DNA of 64,000 nucleotides from Campylobacter sp. RM16192 (GTDB lineage Bacteria > Campylobacterota > Campylobacteria > Campylobacterales > Campylobacteraceae): positions 1,488,001 through 1,552,000 of the forward strand of contig NZ_CP012552.1 in NCBI RefSeq assembly GCF_004803855.2, written 5' to 3'. The position numbers were made by a program, and so were the translations under genes. This document shows, one piece after another, positions 55,031 to 63,378 of this stretch (position 1 is its first letter; the number at the start of each line of letters is the position of its first letter). Under the pieces are notes generated by a model, which was not told the DNA's origin, made no database searches, and saw only the letters and a list, made by a program, of their open reading frames with translations.

Positions 55031-56032
55031 ATGAAAACTAGACGTTTTATAGTTTATAGTTTAATTTATATAGTATTAGTCGGCATTTTTGTATATTCAC
55101 TAGATGCCTCAGAGCATACTTTTAACTTTCTTGAGTATTCGCTCACTCTTCCGCTTGCGGCATGGATAGTAATTCCAATCGCCATATTTGCAGTGCTTGC
55201 TATTGCCCATATCGCGTATCACGGATTTGAAATATATGTATTTAAACGATCAATCAAAAAAGACGAACATCTATACAATGAGTTAGCAAAAGAAGTTTTT
55301 TTAGGTCTTGATACAAACAAAGAATTTAGAACCGAACTTTATAAAACACCTTCGCAGATAACTAAAATTTTATCACCTTGGAAAAAATATAACGAAATTG
55401 CAGTTAGTAACGATGAGCTAGACAATGTTGTCAAAATTGTAAAAAGCGTGCAAAATGGCGAAGTTATGGATCTGAAGAAATTTAAACTACCAAAAGACAA
55501 TAAGCTATTTATACAAAATGAGCTAAACAAACTAGAAAAGATACCAAACTACTTCGTTGAAGTAGTAAAAAGCTACCAAGAGTTAAATGATGAAATTTCA
55601 AAAAAAGCCAACGAAAAACTAATTAGACTTGGCTCTTTTACAGATATTAAAAGATTTGGATTTGAAAAGAGTGGTGAAGAGGTCATAATCATGATAGATC
55701 GTTTTGTAAACGATGAAATAGATATGAATAGTGAAGAAATTTTTGAGATTCTAAACCATCACCAAATCACAAAAGAGCAGTATAACCACAGTGCTATAGT
55801 TTTAAAAGATAAATTAACTCCAGATACTCTTATGGGAATATTTGAAAGATTAAAGAGCTCTCATCAAGATGCGGAAGAGGCATATTTGTATGTGCTATTT
55901 GAGCTTCAAATGATAGAGCGTGTTCGTGAAATTTTAGAAAATTCAGATCCTTATGAGTATCAAAATTTTAGAATTTTACTCTACCTTAGAGAAAATGGCA
56001 GAATGGTACCTGCAAATATGCTTTTTAGATGA
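55031..56032 (+). CDS. conserved membrane protein of unknown function
   Basis: A 333-residue protein. Two N-terminal membrane helices (about 8-26 and 40-64), then a long soluble, mostly helical region with charged residues and recurring short helices (LDNVVKIVKSVQNGEVMDLKK, EEIFEILNHHQITKEQYNHSA). No catalytic motif is seen. The same position between dksA and dus is held by an uncharacterised gene in C. jejuni (Cj0124c). It overlaps dus by 4 bp and appears to be part of the dksA unit. Function unknown. Confidence 0.78.
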   Translation: MKTRRFIVYSLIYIVLVGIFVYSLDASEHTFNFLEYSLTLPLAAWIVIPIAIFAVLAIAHIAYHGFEIYVFKRSIKKDEHLYNELAKEVFLGLDTNKEFRTELYKTPSQITKILSPWKKYNEIAVSNDELDNVVKIVKSVQNGEVMDLKKFKLPKDNKLFIQNELNKLEKIPNYFVEVVKSYQELNDEISKKANEKLIRLGSFTDIKRFGFEKSGEEVIIMIDRFVNDEIDMNSEEIFEILNHHQITKEQYNHSAIVLKDKLTPDTLMGIFERLKSSHQDAEEAYLYVLFELQMIERVREILENSDPYEYQNFRILLYLRENGRMVPANMLFR

Positions 56033-56955
56033 TAGATTTTAGCAAAAAACCTATTTTTCTTGCACCTTTAGCCGGTTTTTCGGATCTACCTCTAAGAAGC
56101 GTAGTCAAGCGTTTTGGATGCGATGTGACGGTTAGCGAGATGATAAGCGCAAACGCACTTGTCTATGAAGGCTCTGATAAAACGCTTGAAATGCTTAAAA
56201 AATCCCCGGAAGAGACTCCGTATATCGTTCAAATCGCAGGAAGCGATAGCGAAATTATCAAAAAAGCAGTCGAGATCATAAACAAATTTGACGGTATAGA
56301 CGGCATAGATCTAAATTGTGGCTGTCCTGTTCCAAAAGTAGTTAAGCAATATGCAGGCTCGGCACTTCTAAAAGATATAGACAATCTAAAAAAGATAATA
56401 GAAACGATAAAAAAAACATCAAACAAAAGCATGCTAAGCGTAAAAATGCGCCTTGGATTTGACGAGAAGATACCTGAAATTTTAGCTCTCGCCGCACAAG
56501 ATGCTGGAGCTGATTACATAGCCTTTCACGGACGAACGAGAGTTGGCGGATATACGGCGAAAGTTGATTACGAAGCTATCGCAAGAGCTAAAAGCGCAGT
56601 TAAAATTCCGTTAATCGCAAACGGAGATATCAGCGAGAAAAACGCCGCACAAGTATTTGAGCTCACAAACTGCGACGCCATAATGATCGGAAGAGCCTGC
56701 ATCGGCAAGCCGTGGATATTTCACGAAATAAAAAGCGGCAAAAGCGTAAGCGGCGAGCTAAAACGCGAGATCATATTGGCTCACTTTGACGCTATGCTTT
56801 CGCACTACAGCGAGCATGGAGTGGCTATATTTCGCAAGCACCTTCACCAATACTCTAAAGGCATCGAAGGCGCAAGCACATTTAGAGACGAGATCAACCG
56901 CATAGATGACGCATCCATCATGCGCGAAAAGATAGGAAATTTCTTTAAAATTTAG
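56029..56955 (+). CDS. dus: tRNA-dihydrouridine synthase
   Basis: Flavoenzyme reducing uridines in the tRNA D-loop. 308 residues, TIM barrel plus helical domain. Start FLAPLAGFSDLPLRSVVKRFG, catalytic cysteine in DLNCGCPVPKVVKQYAGSALL (about Cys101), phosphate-binding IPLIANGDIS and IMIGRACIGKPWIF. From about 56,560 the base composition rises to about 45-52% GC, and this continues into recO. Overlaps the preceding membrane-protein gene by 4 bp; recO follows directly. Confidence 0.95.
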   Translation: MIDFSKKPIFLAPLAGFSDLPLRSVVKRFGCDVTVSEMISANALVYEGSDKTLEMLKKSPEETPYIVQIAGSDSEIIKKAVEIINKFDGIDGIDLNCGCPVPKVVKQYAGSALLKDIDNLKKIIETIKKTSNKSMLSVKMRLGFDEKIPEILALAAQDAGADYIAFHGRTRVGGYTAKVDYEAIARAKSAVKIPLIANGDISEKNAAQVFELTNCDAIMIGRACIGKPWIFHEIKSGKSVSGELKREIILAHFDAMLSHYSEHGVAIFRKHLHQYSKGIEGASTFRDEINRIDDASIMREKIGNFFKI

Positions 56956-57570
56956 ATGCAAGGCTACATCGTCCACACGCAAAAGGTCAAAGAAGAAGAC
57001 CTGATCGTCTACATCCTCACGCAAGAGTCGCTCATCAAGTGCTACCGCTTCTACGGTGCGCGTCATCCAAGCGTTATGCAGGGCTTTAAGATCGACTTTG
57101 AGCTAAACGAAAGCGCAAATTTTCTCCCTCATCTTAGAAGTGTACTGCATCTTGGCTTTAACTGGCTTGTCGTGCGCGAGCGACTTATGATATGGCAGCA
57201 GTTCATGAGACTATTTTACGCCCATTTAAAGGATGTCGAGCAGATGGACGAAGTATATTTTAACCAGGCTGAAATTTGTGCTCAAAGACTCTTAAAGCAA
57301 AATCCAAAGCGCCTTATTATCGAGGCTTATGTGCGAATTTTAGAGCATGAAGGAAGGCTTCACGATGAGCCAACCTGCTTTGTTTGCGATGAAAAAATAG
57401 AAGGCTCTATATCCCTAACAAGAGGATTTTTACCATCTCACCCAAATTGTTTTGGTAATTTAAATCTAAATTTTGAAAAAATTCAACATCTACTCAAGAA
57501 AAAATCTACGATTTTATTAGATGATAGAGAGGTAAACGAGCTTTACAGCATAGTTTTACAAGGTTTTTAG
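56956..57570 (+). CDS. recO: recombination mediator RecO (Campylobacterota type)
   Basis: A 204-residue protein with the RecO layout: N-terminal OB-fold (MQGYIVHTQKVKEEDLIVYILT), a helical middle and a zinc-finger-like CFVCDEKIE with HPNCF later. RecO loads RecA onto SSB-coated DNA together with RecR. The family is short and divergent in this phylum. The ATG follows the dus stop without gap. The first half is GC-rich (one 60-base line near 57,000 is about 55% GC); after about 57,300 it falls below 30%. Convergent with ttcA; the two stops touch. Confidence 0.82.
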   Translation: MQGYIVHTQKVKEEDLIVYILTQESLIKCYRFYGARHPSVMQGFKIDFELNESANFLPHLRSVLHLGFNWLVVRERLMIWQQFMRLFYAHLKDVEQMDEVYFNQAEICAQRLLKQNPKRLIIEAYVRILEHEGRLHDEPTCFVCDEKIEGSISLTRGFLPSHPNCFGNLNLNFEKIQHLLKKKSTILLDDREVNELYSIVLQGF

Positions 57571-58320
57571 TTATTCATCAGCGCTAAAAAATGTATCTAA
57601 ATGAACATTTTCAAACGCAGCCTTTAAAGATACAAAAAATTTAGGATTTTCACTCTCCAAATTTGCTAGCATCGCTTTGGTTTCAGCTCTTGCGCGAGGC
57701 GATTTGCCGCCGTATTGTTTAGCAGGGCAGCTCTCTTCTTCATTCATCAAGGGAAGCTCATTTTTGATCGCACAATCGCGAATTTGGCGCTCTCGCACAA
57801 GTATAAGAGGCCTAATGATATCAAGACCGTTTTGGGCTTTATATCTTGGAGCCAAAGTCCTAAGCGCACCATTATAGGTAAAATTCATGAAAAAACTCTC
57901 TGCCGCATCGTCAAGATGATGAGCGATCGCAATTTTATTAAAGCCGTTTTCAAGAGCATAAGTGTAGAGATAGCCCCTACGCATACGACTGCAAAAGCTG
58001 CAAAATGTCGTATTTTCACGAATTTTCTCTCTACCGAATTCAAAAATTTGAGTGTCAATAATTTTGTAAGGAATTTCGTGTAGTTTAAAATGCTCTTTTA
58101 TAGGTTCAAGATTTTCACCTATACCGTAAGTCACAGTAACTGCTTCAAACTGCCAATTAAGCGGACTTACCGAGCAAAAATGCTTAAGCAAGTGGGCAAG
58201 TGTCATGCTATCCTTGCCACCGCTTAGGGCGAGTAAAATTTTATCGCCCTCTTCAAACATCTTGTATTTCGCATTCGTCTGACCGACTATGCGAAGGAGC
58301 TTTTTGCTAAGCTCTATCAT
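57571..58320 (-). CDS. ttcA: TtcA-family tRNA thiolation protein
   Basis: A PP-loop ATPase of the TtcA family, which thiolates cytidine 32 in tRNA using an iron-sulfur cluster. 249 residues. PP-loop ALSGGKDSMTLAHLL (about 30-44), the cysteine pair CSFCSRMRRG (about 106-115) and IAHHLDDAAESFFMN. The second cysteine pair of classical TtcA is reduced to a single Cys near CPAKQYGG, so the cluster may be bound differently. Overlaps mtnN by 4 bp. Confidence 0.88.
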   Translation of the reverse strand: MIELSKKLLRIVGQTNAKYKMFEEGDKILLALSGGKDSMTLAHLLKHFCSVSPLNWQFEAVTVTYGIGENLEPIKEHFKLHEIPYKIIDTQIFEFGREKIRENTTFCSFCSRMRRGYLYTYALENGFNKIAIAHHLDDAAESFFMNFTYNGALRTLAPRYKAQNGLDIIRPLILVRERQIRDCAIKNELPLMNEEESCPAKQYGGKSPRARAETKAMLANLESENPKFFVSLKAAFENVHLDTFFSADE

Positions 58321-59000
58321 AACTCCTCAATCATAGAGAGGATGAAATCAGCACTTATATTAGCAGAGCTTTGTAAAAATTCGTCAAAATCAAACTCCGC
58401 TCCACCTCCAGCCTCATCACTTATGGCTCTTAAAATAAAAAATGGCACATTTAAGCTCTCACATACTAGGGCTACACTGGCACCTTCCATCTCTGTAGCA
58501 TCGGCTTTGAATGTATTTTTTATCCAATCTTTTTTACTTTGTTCACAAATAAACTGATCTCCGGTAGCTATAATTCCGCTTTTTAAATTTATTCCCTTTT
58601 GTTTAGCAATTTTAGTAGCCAGGACATTTAAATTTCCATCGCTTTTCATAAATATACTTGTACCTGGCACAAATCCATGCGGATGACCAAACGCTGTAAT
58701 GTCAAGATCATGCTGCACCAATGATTCGGCATACAACATGTCTTTAATTTTTAAATTTTCATTTAAAGCGCCGGCAACACCTGTAAAAAGTAGTTTTTGA
58801 GCCTTAAATTTTTCAATCATTATTGTAGCCGTCAGGGCGGCATTTACTTTACCTATTTTTGAATATGCTATTACAAGCTCTTTATCTTTAAATTTCGCCA
58901 AATAAAAGACATTATTCGCATAACGTATCTCTTCATAATCTTTTAAAGCGTCCAAAAGCGGAGTGATCTCTTCAGGCATCGCACCTAAAATCGCTATCAT
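58317..59000 (-). CDS. mtnN: 5'-methylthioadenosine/aminofutalosine nucleosidase
   Basis: Splits methylthioadenosine, S-adenosylhomocysteine and, in the futalosine menaquinone pathway of Campylobacterota, 6-amino-6-deoxyfutalosine. 227 residues. AMPEEITPLLDAL (catalytic Glu near 11), VAGALNENLKI, ATEMEGASVALVC (Glu about 173) and AISDEAGG with the catalytic aspartate. Its futalosine role links it to mqnX in this window. Overlaps fabD by 4 bp. Confidence 0.94.
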   Translation of the reverse strand: MIAILGAMPEEITPLLDALKDYEEIRYANNVFYLAKFKDKELVIAYSKIGKVNAALTATIMIEKFKAQKLLFTGVAGALNENLKIKDMLYAESLVQHDLDITAFGHPHGFVPGTSIFMKSDGNLNVLATKIAKQKGINLKSGIIATGDQFICEQSKKDWIKNTFKADATEMEGASVALVCESLNVPFFILRAISDEAGGGAEFDFDEFLQSSANISADFILSMIEEL

Positions 59001-59923
59001 TTACCCTCCAAAAATACTAAAAATTCATCCAAGCTCTTAATATCCGTTATAGAATAGGTCGGTTTATCAGTGATCTTTTTATTGATCCCTTTTAGCACGC
59101 TTGAACCAAATTCTACAAAAATATCAATTTCACTTTGTGAATTTTGAATACTTTGTTTATATAAAACAGGTTTTACAAGCTGATCTTTTAATAAATTTAA
59201 AGCCTCATTCTTGCTACTATATGGTTTAGCAGTTGCGTTAGATATAACACTTTTAAATTTATCTTTTAATGTCGCCTCAAGATGGCTAACAAGACCTATG
59301 CTTGCACTACTAAGAATAGGGCAATGGCTGGCAACAGACATATTTAAAAGCATAGCCCTCTTTGCCCCAGCCTCTTTAAATACTGATTCAAATTTAGCCA
59401 AATGCTCTCTAACTCCGGCTACGACTATCTGTCCATCACAGTTGTAATTTGCTGCGTAAATTTGCAAACCATCTTTTTGAGTGCCTACGCAAATTTCTTC
59501 GACAATTTGATCATTTAGTCCTAAAACAACCATCATAGACACATCTTTACCATTGCAAGCCTCTTGCATAAGCTTGCCTCTGATATTTACCACCTTAAGT
59601 GCATCTACAAAGTCAAATCCGCTATTTACAGCCAAGGCACTAAACTCTCCAAGAGAGTGTCCGAGGCTGAAATTTGGCTCTAAATTTAATTTTGATTTTA
59701 GAGCCAAATAGCACATTAAAGAATTTAAAACTATTGCAGGCTGAGTAAACTCACTCTGATTAATCAGCTCGTTCTCTTCAAAAAGAAGCTTCTTGAAATC
59801 TACGCTAAGAGCATCACTTGCATTATGCAAAAGCTCTTTAGCCTCATTGAAATTTTCATAAATTTCTTTGCCCATTCCAATGGCTTGAGACCCCTGACCA
59901 GGGAATATAAAAGAAAATTTCAT
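58997..59923 (-). CDS. fabD: malonyl-CoA:acyl carrier protein transacylase
   Basis: Loads malonate onto ACP for fatty acid elongation. 308 residues. Oxyanion QGSQAIGMGKEI near the start, nucleophile GHSLGEFSALAV (Ser about 93) and catalytic histidine in VASHCPILSSA (about 198). Preceded by slyD (9 bp gap) and followed by mtnN. Confidence 0.96.
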   Translation of the reverse strand: MKFSFIFPGQGSQAIGMGKEIYENFNEAKELLHNASDALSVDFKKLLFEENELINQSEFTQPAIVLNSLMCYLALKSKLNLEPNFSLGHSLGEFSALAVNSGFDFVDALKVVNIRGKLMQEACNGKDVSMMVVLGLNDQIVEEICVGTQKDGLQIYAANYNCDGQIVVAGVREHLAKFESVFKEAGAKRAMLLNMSVASHCPILSSASIGLVSHLEATLKDKFKSVISNATAKPYSSKNEALNLLKDQLVKPVLYKQSIQNSQSEIDIFVEFGSSVLKGINKKITDKPTYSITDIKSLDEFLVFLEGK

Positions 59924-59932
59924 TATAGTTTC

Positions 59933-60580
59933 TTAGTGATGATGTTTTCCGCAGCATCCGCCACCATCATTATGGTGGTGTTCTCCGCCACAACATCCAT
60001 CTTCATCATCGTGGTGATGGTGTCCGCCACCGCAGCATCCGCCTTCTTCATGATCATGACCATGACCTCCGCAGCAGCCACCCTCTTTGTGTCCGTGTCC
60101 ACTACCGCATCCGCAAGCATGTGCATGAGCTACAACACCAGTCGCTATCTCATCTTCGGTAGCCTCTCTAACTTCTGTTATTTGAACGTTAAACTCTAGG
60201 TCTTTACCAGCATAAGGGTGATTAAAGTCAACAGTTACTTCATTTTCGTCTATTTTTGCTACAGTAACACGAACGTTTGAACCATCCTCTCCCTGGCCAA
60301 ACAGCTCCATTCCTTCTTTGAGTTCAATTCCTGCAAATTGCTCTTTTGGTAGTTTTTGAAGAGCTGTCTCATCATAAAGTCCGCAAGCATCAGCTGCCTC
60401 AATAACAACTCTCTTTGTATCTCCGGCTTTTAGTGAGATAACCTCATCTTCTAGCTTTTGTATTATGTGTCCTCTACCTGTCAAAAATGAAATTTGACCG
60501 CCTTCTTGCATGTTAGATTCTAAAATTTCGCCTGTCTTAGCGTCTTTTAGCTCATAAAACATAGATATAACTTGATTCAC
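59933..60580 (-). CDS. slyD: SlyD peptidyl-prolyl isomerase with long His/Cys tail
   Basis: FKBP-type isomerase and chaperone that also binds metal and helps nickel delivery to hydrogenase in other bacteria. 215 residues. The FKBP core with inserted flap domain runs to about residue 150 (FYELKDAKTGEILESNM, FLTGRGHIIQKLEDEVISL, TVDFNHPYAGKDLEFNVQI). The last 60 or so residues are an unusual tail of His, Cys and Gly with four CC pairs, in repeats such as EGGCCGGHGHDH and EGGCCGGGHHHHD. This tail should bind several metal ions. The nickel ECF operon elsewhere in the window makes nickel a plausible ligand. Confidence 0.93.
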   Translation of the reverse strand: MNQVISMFYELKDAKTGEILESNMQEGGQISFLTGRGHIIQKLEDEVISLKAGDTKRVVIEAADACGLYDETALQKLPKEQFAGIELKEGMELFGQGEDGSNVRVTVAKIDENEVTVDFNHPYAGKDLEFNVQITEVREATEDEIATGVVAHAHACGCGSGHGHKEGGCCGGHGHDHEEGGCCGGGHHHHDDEDGCCGGEHHHNDGGGCCGKHHH

Positions 60581-60641
60581 ACTTTCTCCTAAAAATTAAA
60601 ATAAGTATGATTATATCGTAAATTTATTAATGTAAATTGAC

Positions 60642-61514
60642 TTATCTATCAGGAGATGCTTTGGCTTCTTTACTTTCAGGATAGCCTAATTTCAATGCTT
60701 TATAAAATCGATTTGCGCTTTGAGTATCATTAATCTTATCAAAACTAATCGCAGTATGATATAGTAATTTTGGTATATAATCGGCTTTATCGTAAAGAGT
60801 TATGCTTTGTTGATAATATTTTATAGCGTTATTGTATGCTTTTTGCTTATATGAAATTTCACCAAGATAAAAATTTGCTGCGGCTGGCTTGTGACCTTTT
60901 GTTATCAAAAATTCATATCTATCTTTAGCCTTATCCAGCTTTCCTTCATCAAAAAGCTTCTTAGCGTCAGCTGCGACATCTTGAATTTTTTGCCTAGTAA
61001 AATCTGCTGAAACTTGTTTATTTGACTCTTCAGACTTGTTTTTAGTAGATTTTAACTCCTCTTTAGCTGCATTTGATTTATCTATAAGTGTGCCGAGGTC
61101 TTTAAGAGTTTTTGTAATTTTTTTATTATTTATTTCTTGAATCGCCCTAGTCTCTTCAGAGTATTTTTTTAGAGTTTCAAGCTTGTTTTTTAGACTATCT
61201 TCTTTATTTAATGCTTGTGCTTCAAGATCGTTTATACGTTTTTCTAGCCTAGATATTCGCTCATTAATGCCATCCATAATACTTTGCAGACCTTCAATTC
61301 TCTCTTGTGCCCCACTTAAACTAGATTCTACATCGCCCATGTTTCTGCTTAAATTTTCTACATTCTGCTTATTTTTAAGCAGAACTTTTTCACTATCAGT
61401 TAAACCGTAAGGGTTTTTACTATCTAAATTACCGGCATCAAATACTGAAATTTCAGCAGAGTATAAAAAAGCGACTCCAAAAGATAGAGTCGCTAATTTT
61501 TTTAAATTTATCAT
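60642..61514 (-). CDS. cpoB: Tol-Pal associated TPR protein CpoB (YbgF)
   Basis: A periplasmic protein that coordinates peptidoglycan synthesis with Tol-Pal constriction. 290 residues. Signal peptide about 1-20, a coiled-coil segment about 50-150 (QERIEGLQSIMDGINERISR, EDSLKNKLETLKKYSEETRA), then TPR repeats (AKDRYEFLITKGHKPAAANFYLGEISYKQ-like units) from about 195. Gene order pal-cpoB 6 bp apart. Confidence 0.9.
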   Translation of the reverse strand: MINLKKLATLSFGVAFLYSAEISVFDAGNLDSKNPYGLTDSEKVLLKNKQNVENLSRNMGDVESSLSGAQERIEGLQSIMDGINERISRLEKRINDLEAQALNKEDSLKNKLETLKKYSEETRAIQEINNKKITKTLKDLGTLIDKSNAAKEELKSTKNKSEESNKQVSADFTRQKIQDVAADAKKLFDEGKLDKAKDRYEFLITKGHKPAAANFYLGEISYKQKAYNNAIKYYQQSITLYDKADYIPKLLYHTAISFDKINDTQSANRFYKALKLGYPESKEAKASPDR

Positions 61515-61520
61515 ATGTTA

Positions 61521-62042
61521 TTATGGAAGAACTTTGAATTCGGCACGTCTATTTTGTGCATCGCAAGCTTTTGTTTTATCTGTACAAACAGGATTGCTCT
61601 CTCCATAACTAACAACAGTAATTCTATCAGCAGCAATACCTTGTTTTACAAGAGCGTCTTTTGTAGCCTTCGCTCTTTTTAGACCAAGAGCATAGTTATA
61701 CTCATCACTTCCCCACTCGTCGCAGTTTCCTTCAACTTTAATAGTTAAATTTTTCGCATCTGCATGGTTAAATACGCTAGCATTCATGTTTACAACTGAT
61801 TGCATATCGCTTTTGATATTAAATTTATCAAAATCAAAATATACGTTTTTAACATGTCCTTCAACCATAGATATTAGTTGTTGTAATTTATCGCTAGCAC
61901 TCATCATGCTATCGCTAGAACCCATAGTAGATGCGCTACCTTGTTTAGAATCAGCACTCATATCAACCTCAGGGGCTTTTGAGCTACAACCACTCATTAG
62001 TAAAGCTGCGACAACAGCAGAAGCTAAAGCTACTTTTTTCAT
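61521..62042 (-). CDS. pal: peptidoglycan-associated lipoprotein Pal
   Basis: Outer-membrane lipoprotein that anchors peptidoglycan and works with TolB. About 173 residues from the ATG at 62042, which has AAGGA in front; the longer frame from 62057 lacks this. Lipobox MSGCSSK (Cys19). The OmpA-like domain has VYFDFDKFNIKSDMQ, LTIKVEGNCDEWGSDEYNYALGLKR and RITVVSYGESNPVC, with the NA-R region at the end (NRRAEFKVLP). Confidence 0.95.
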   Translation of the reverse strand: MKKVALASAVVAALLMSGCSSKAPEVDMSADSKQGSASTMGSSDSMMSASDKLQQLISMVEGHVKNVYFDFDKFNIKSDMQSVVNMNASVFNHADAKNLTIKVEGNCDEWGSDEYNYALGLKRAKATKDALVKQGIAADRITVVSYGESNPVCTDKTKACDAQNRRAEFKVLP

Positions 62043-62093
62043 TTTAATCCTTTGCAAAAATTTTAGTGATTATATCATATTTTTTTAATAAGA

Positions 62094-63368
62094 TTACCAA
62101 TCAATAGACTGTATTCTACCTATCTTTAGAGGAAATTGAAAGCTCCTATTTTCATTTATGCGTATTATTCCTAGTGAGCTCTGACCTCCAAGCTCCTTAA
62201 TAAACACTACACTTTGTCCGTCGCTAGAAAATCTAGGATATAAATTCTTTCCGCTTGCGGTAAGCTGTCTTATATAGTCTGTTTTGGTTGAAATCATATA
62301 GATATTAAAATCTCTAGTTCCAAAATCACTCTTTTCATTCTCTCTACTTGAATAAACTATATAGTTTTGATATGTACTTACAGAGTTGTTGTTTTTACCG
62401 TGATATACCATCTGTTCAACAGCACCTCCTGCTATATTTTGTGAAAAAATATTAGGATAACCTAATCTGTCTGATACAAAAACTACTCTAGTATCATTAT
62501 CCACAAAATTTCCATTTACATCTATGCCGATATAGTTTGTAACCTGAGAAAGTCTTTTAGAATTTAAATCATATAGATATATATCTGGCTGATCTTGAGG
62601 CGCCATAGTAAGAAGCATCTTATCGCCACTTTGGCTAACGTCAGAAGCCACAAGCATACCGCCTTTAGTATCTAAAATTTTAGTTTTTTGACCTGTTGCT
62701 ATATCAAATTTATATAAAATTATTTTAGAGCCGCTGTAGTCTGAATAATAAAATGCTTTCTGATCGGCTCCCGCCCATTTAGGGAATATATTAAGTCCTC
62801 CCCTAACAAGCACCTTTTGATAGGTTAAAGTATAGTCAGCTACTACGATTTCACTCTGTTTAGATCCTGTAGATTTGGAAAAAACTATAAATTTTTCCAT
62901 CCAATTTACAGGAGGCATATTAAGCTCATTTACAAGCTCGACTATTGCTTTATGTGCTAAAAATGGAAATTTAGCACCGTCATTCATAGTGTAAATTCTC
63001 TCATATTGAGTGGTCGCGGTTTTAGCATTTATTAGTTTAACTCTTAAGACAAGAGATGTGTTTGGCAGCCCCTCAAGAGCATACCTAAAAATCAACTGAG
63101 CGTTTTTGTGACTCATAACATTCGTATCAGAATCTCCCTCATAGCTACTAGTTATATACTCATCTACTACTTCAAAATCAGAGCTTACCTTTAAATCGCC
63201 TAACATAATCTTATGGAATCTGTTTTTAAATGCCTGATCAGAAACCATAGTCGTAGCATCTTGAAGCACTATTTTAGGCAAAACCATACCTTTATTTATA
63301 ATAGATATTGTAGCATCTGCGGCAAATAAGCCTAAAGCAAAACTCAGTATTAAAATAATTTTTTTCAT
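62094..63368 (-). CDS. tolB: Tol-Pal protein TolB
   Basis: Periplasmic beta-propeller protein linking TolA to Pal. 424 residues. Signal peptide ILILSFALGLFAADA, N-terminal domain about 20-165, then the propeller with blades such as PKWAGADQKAFYYSDYSG, GMLVASDVSQSGDKMLLTM, VVFVSDRLGYPNIFSQNI and YPRFSSDGQSVVFIKELGG. It lies between tolA (10 bp upstream) and pal (37 bp after its start-side partner). Confidence 0.95.
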   Translation of the reverse strand: MKKIILILSFALGLFAADATISIINKGMVLPKIVLQDATTMVSDQAFKNRFHKIMLGDLKVSSDFEVVDEYITSSYEGDSDTNVMSHKNAQLIFRYALEGLPNTSLVLRVKLINAKTATTQYERIYTMNDGAKFPFLAHKAIVELVNELNMPPVNWMEKFIVFSKSTGSKQSEIVVADYTLTYQKVLVRGGLNIFPKWAGADQKAFYYSDYSGSKIILYKFDIATGQKTKILDTKGGMLVASDVSQSGDKMLLTMAPQDQPDIYLYDLNSKRLSQVTNYIGIDVNGNFVDNDTRVVFVSDRLGYPNIFSQNIAGGAVEQMVYHGKNNNSVSTYQNYIVYSSRENEKSDFGTRDFNIYMISTKTDYIRQLTASGKNLYPRFSSDGQSVVFIKELGGQSSLGIIRINENRSFQFPLKIGRIQSIDW

Positions 63369-63378
63369 TTTTCCTCCA

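Noticed and set aside
59923-60126. Met/Ala/Thr-rich frame within slyD
   Set aside because: It is the out-of-frame reading of the repetitive His/Cys tail of slyD and has no independent start signal.
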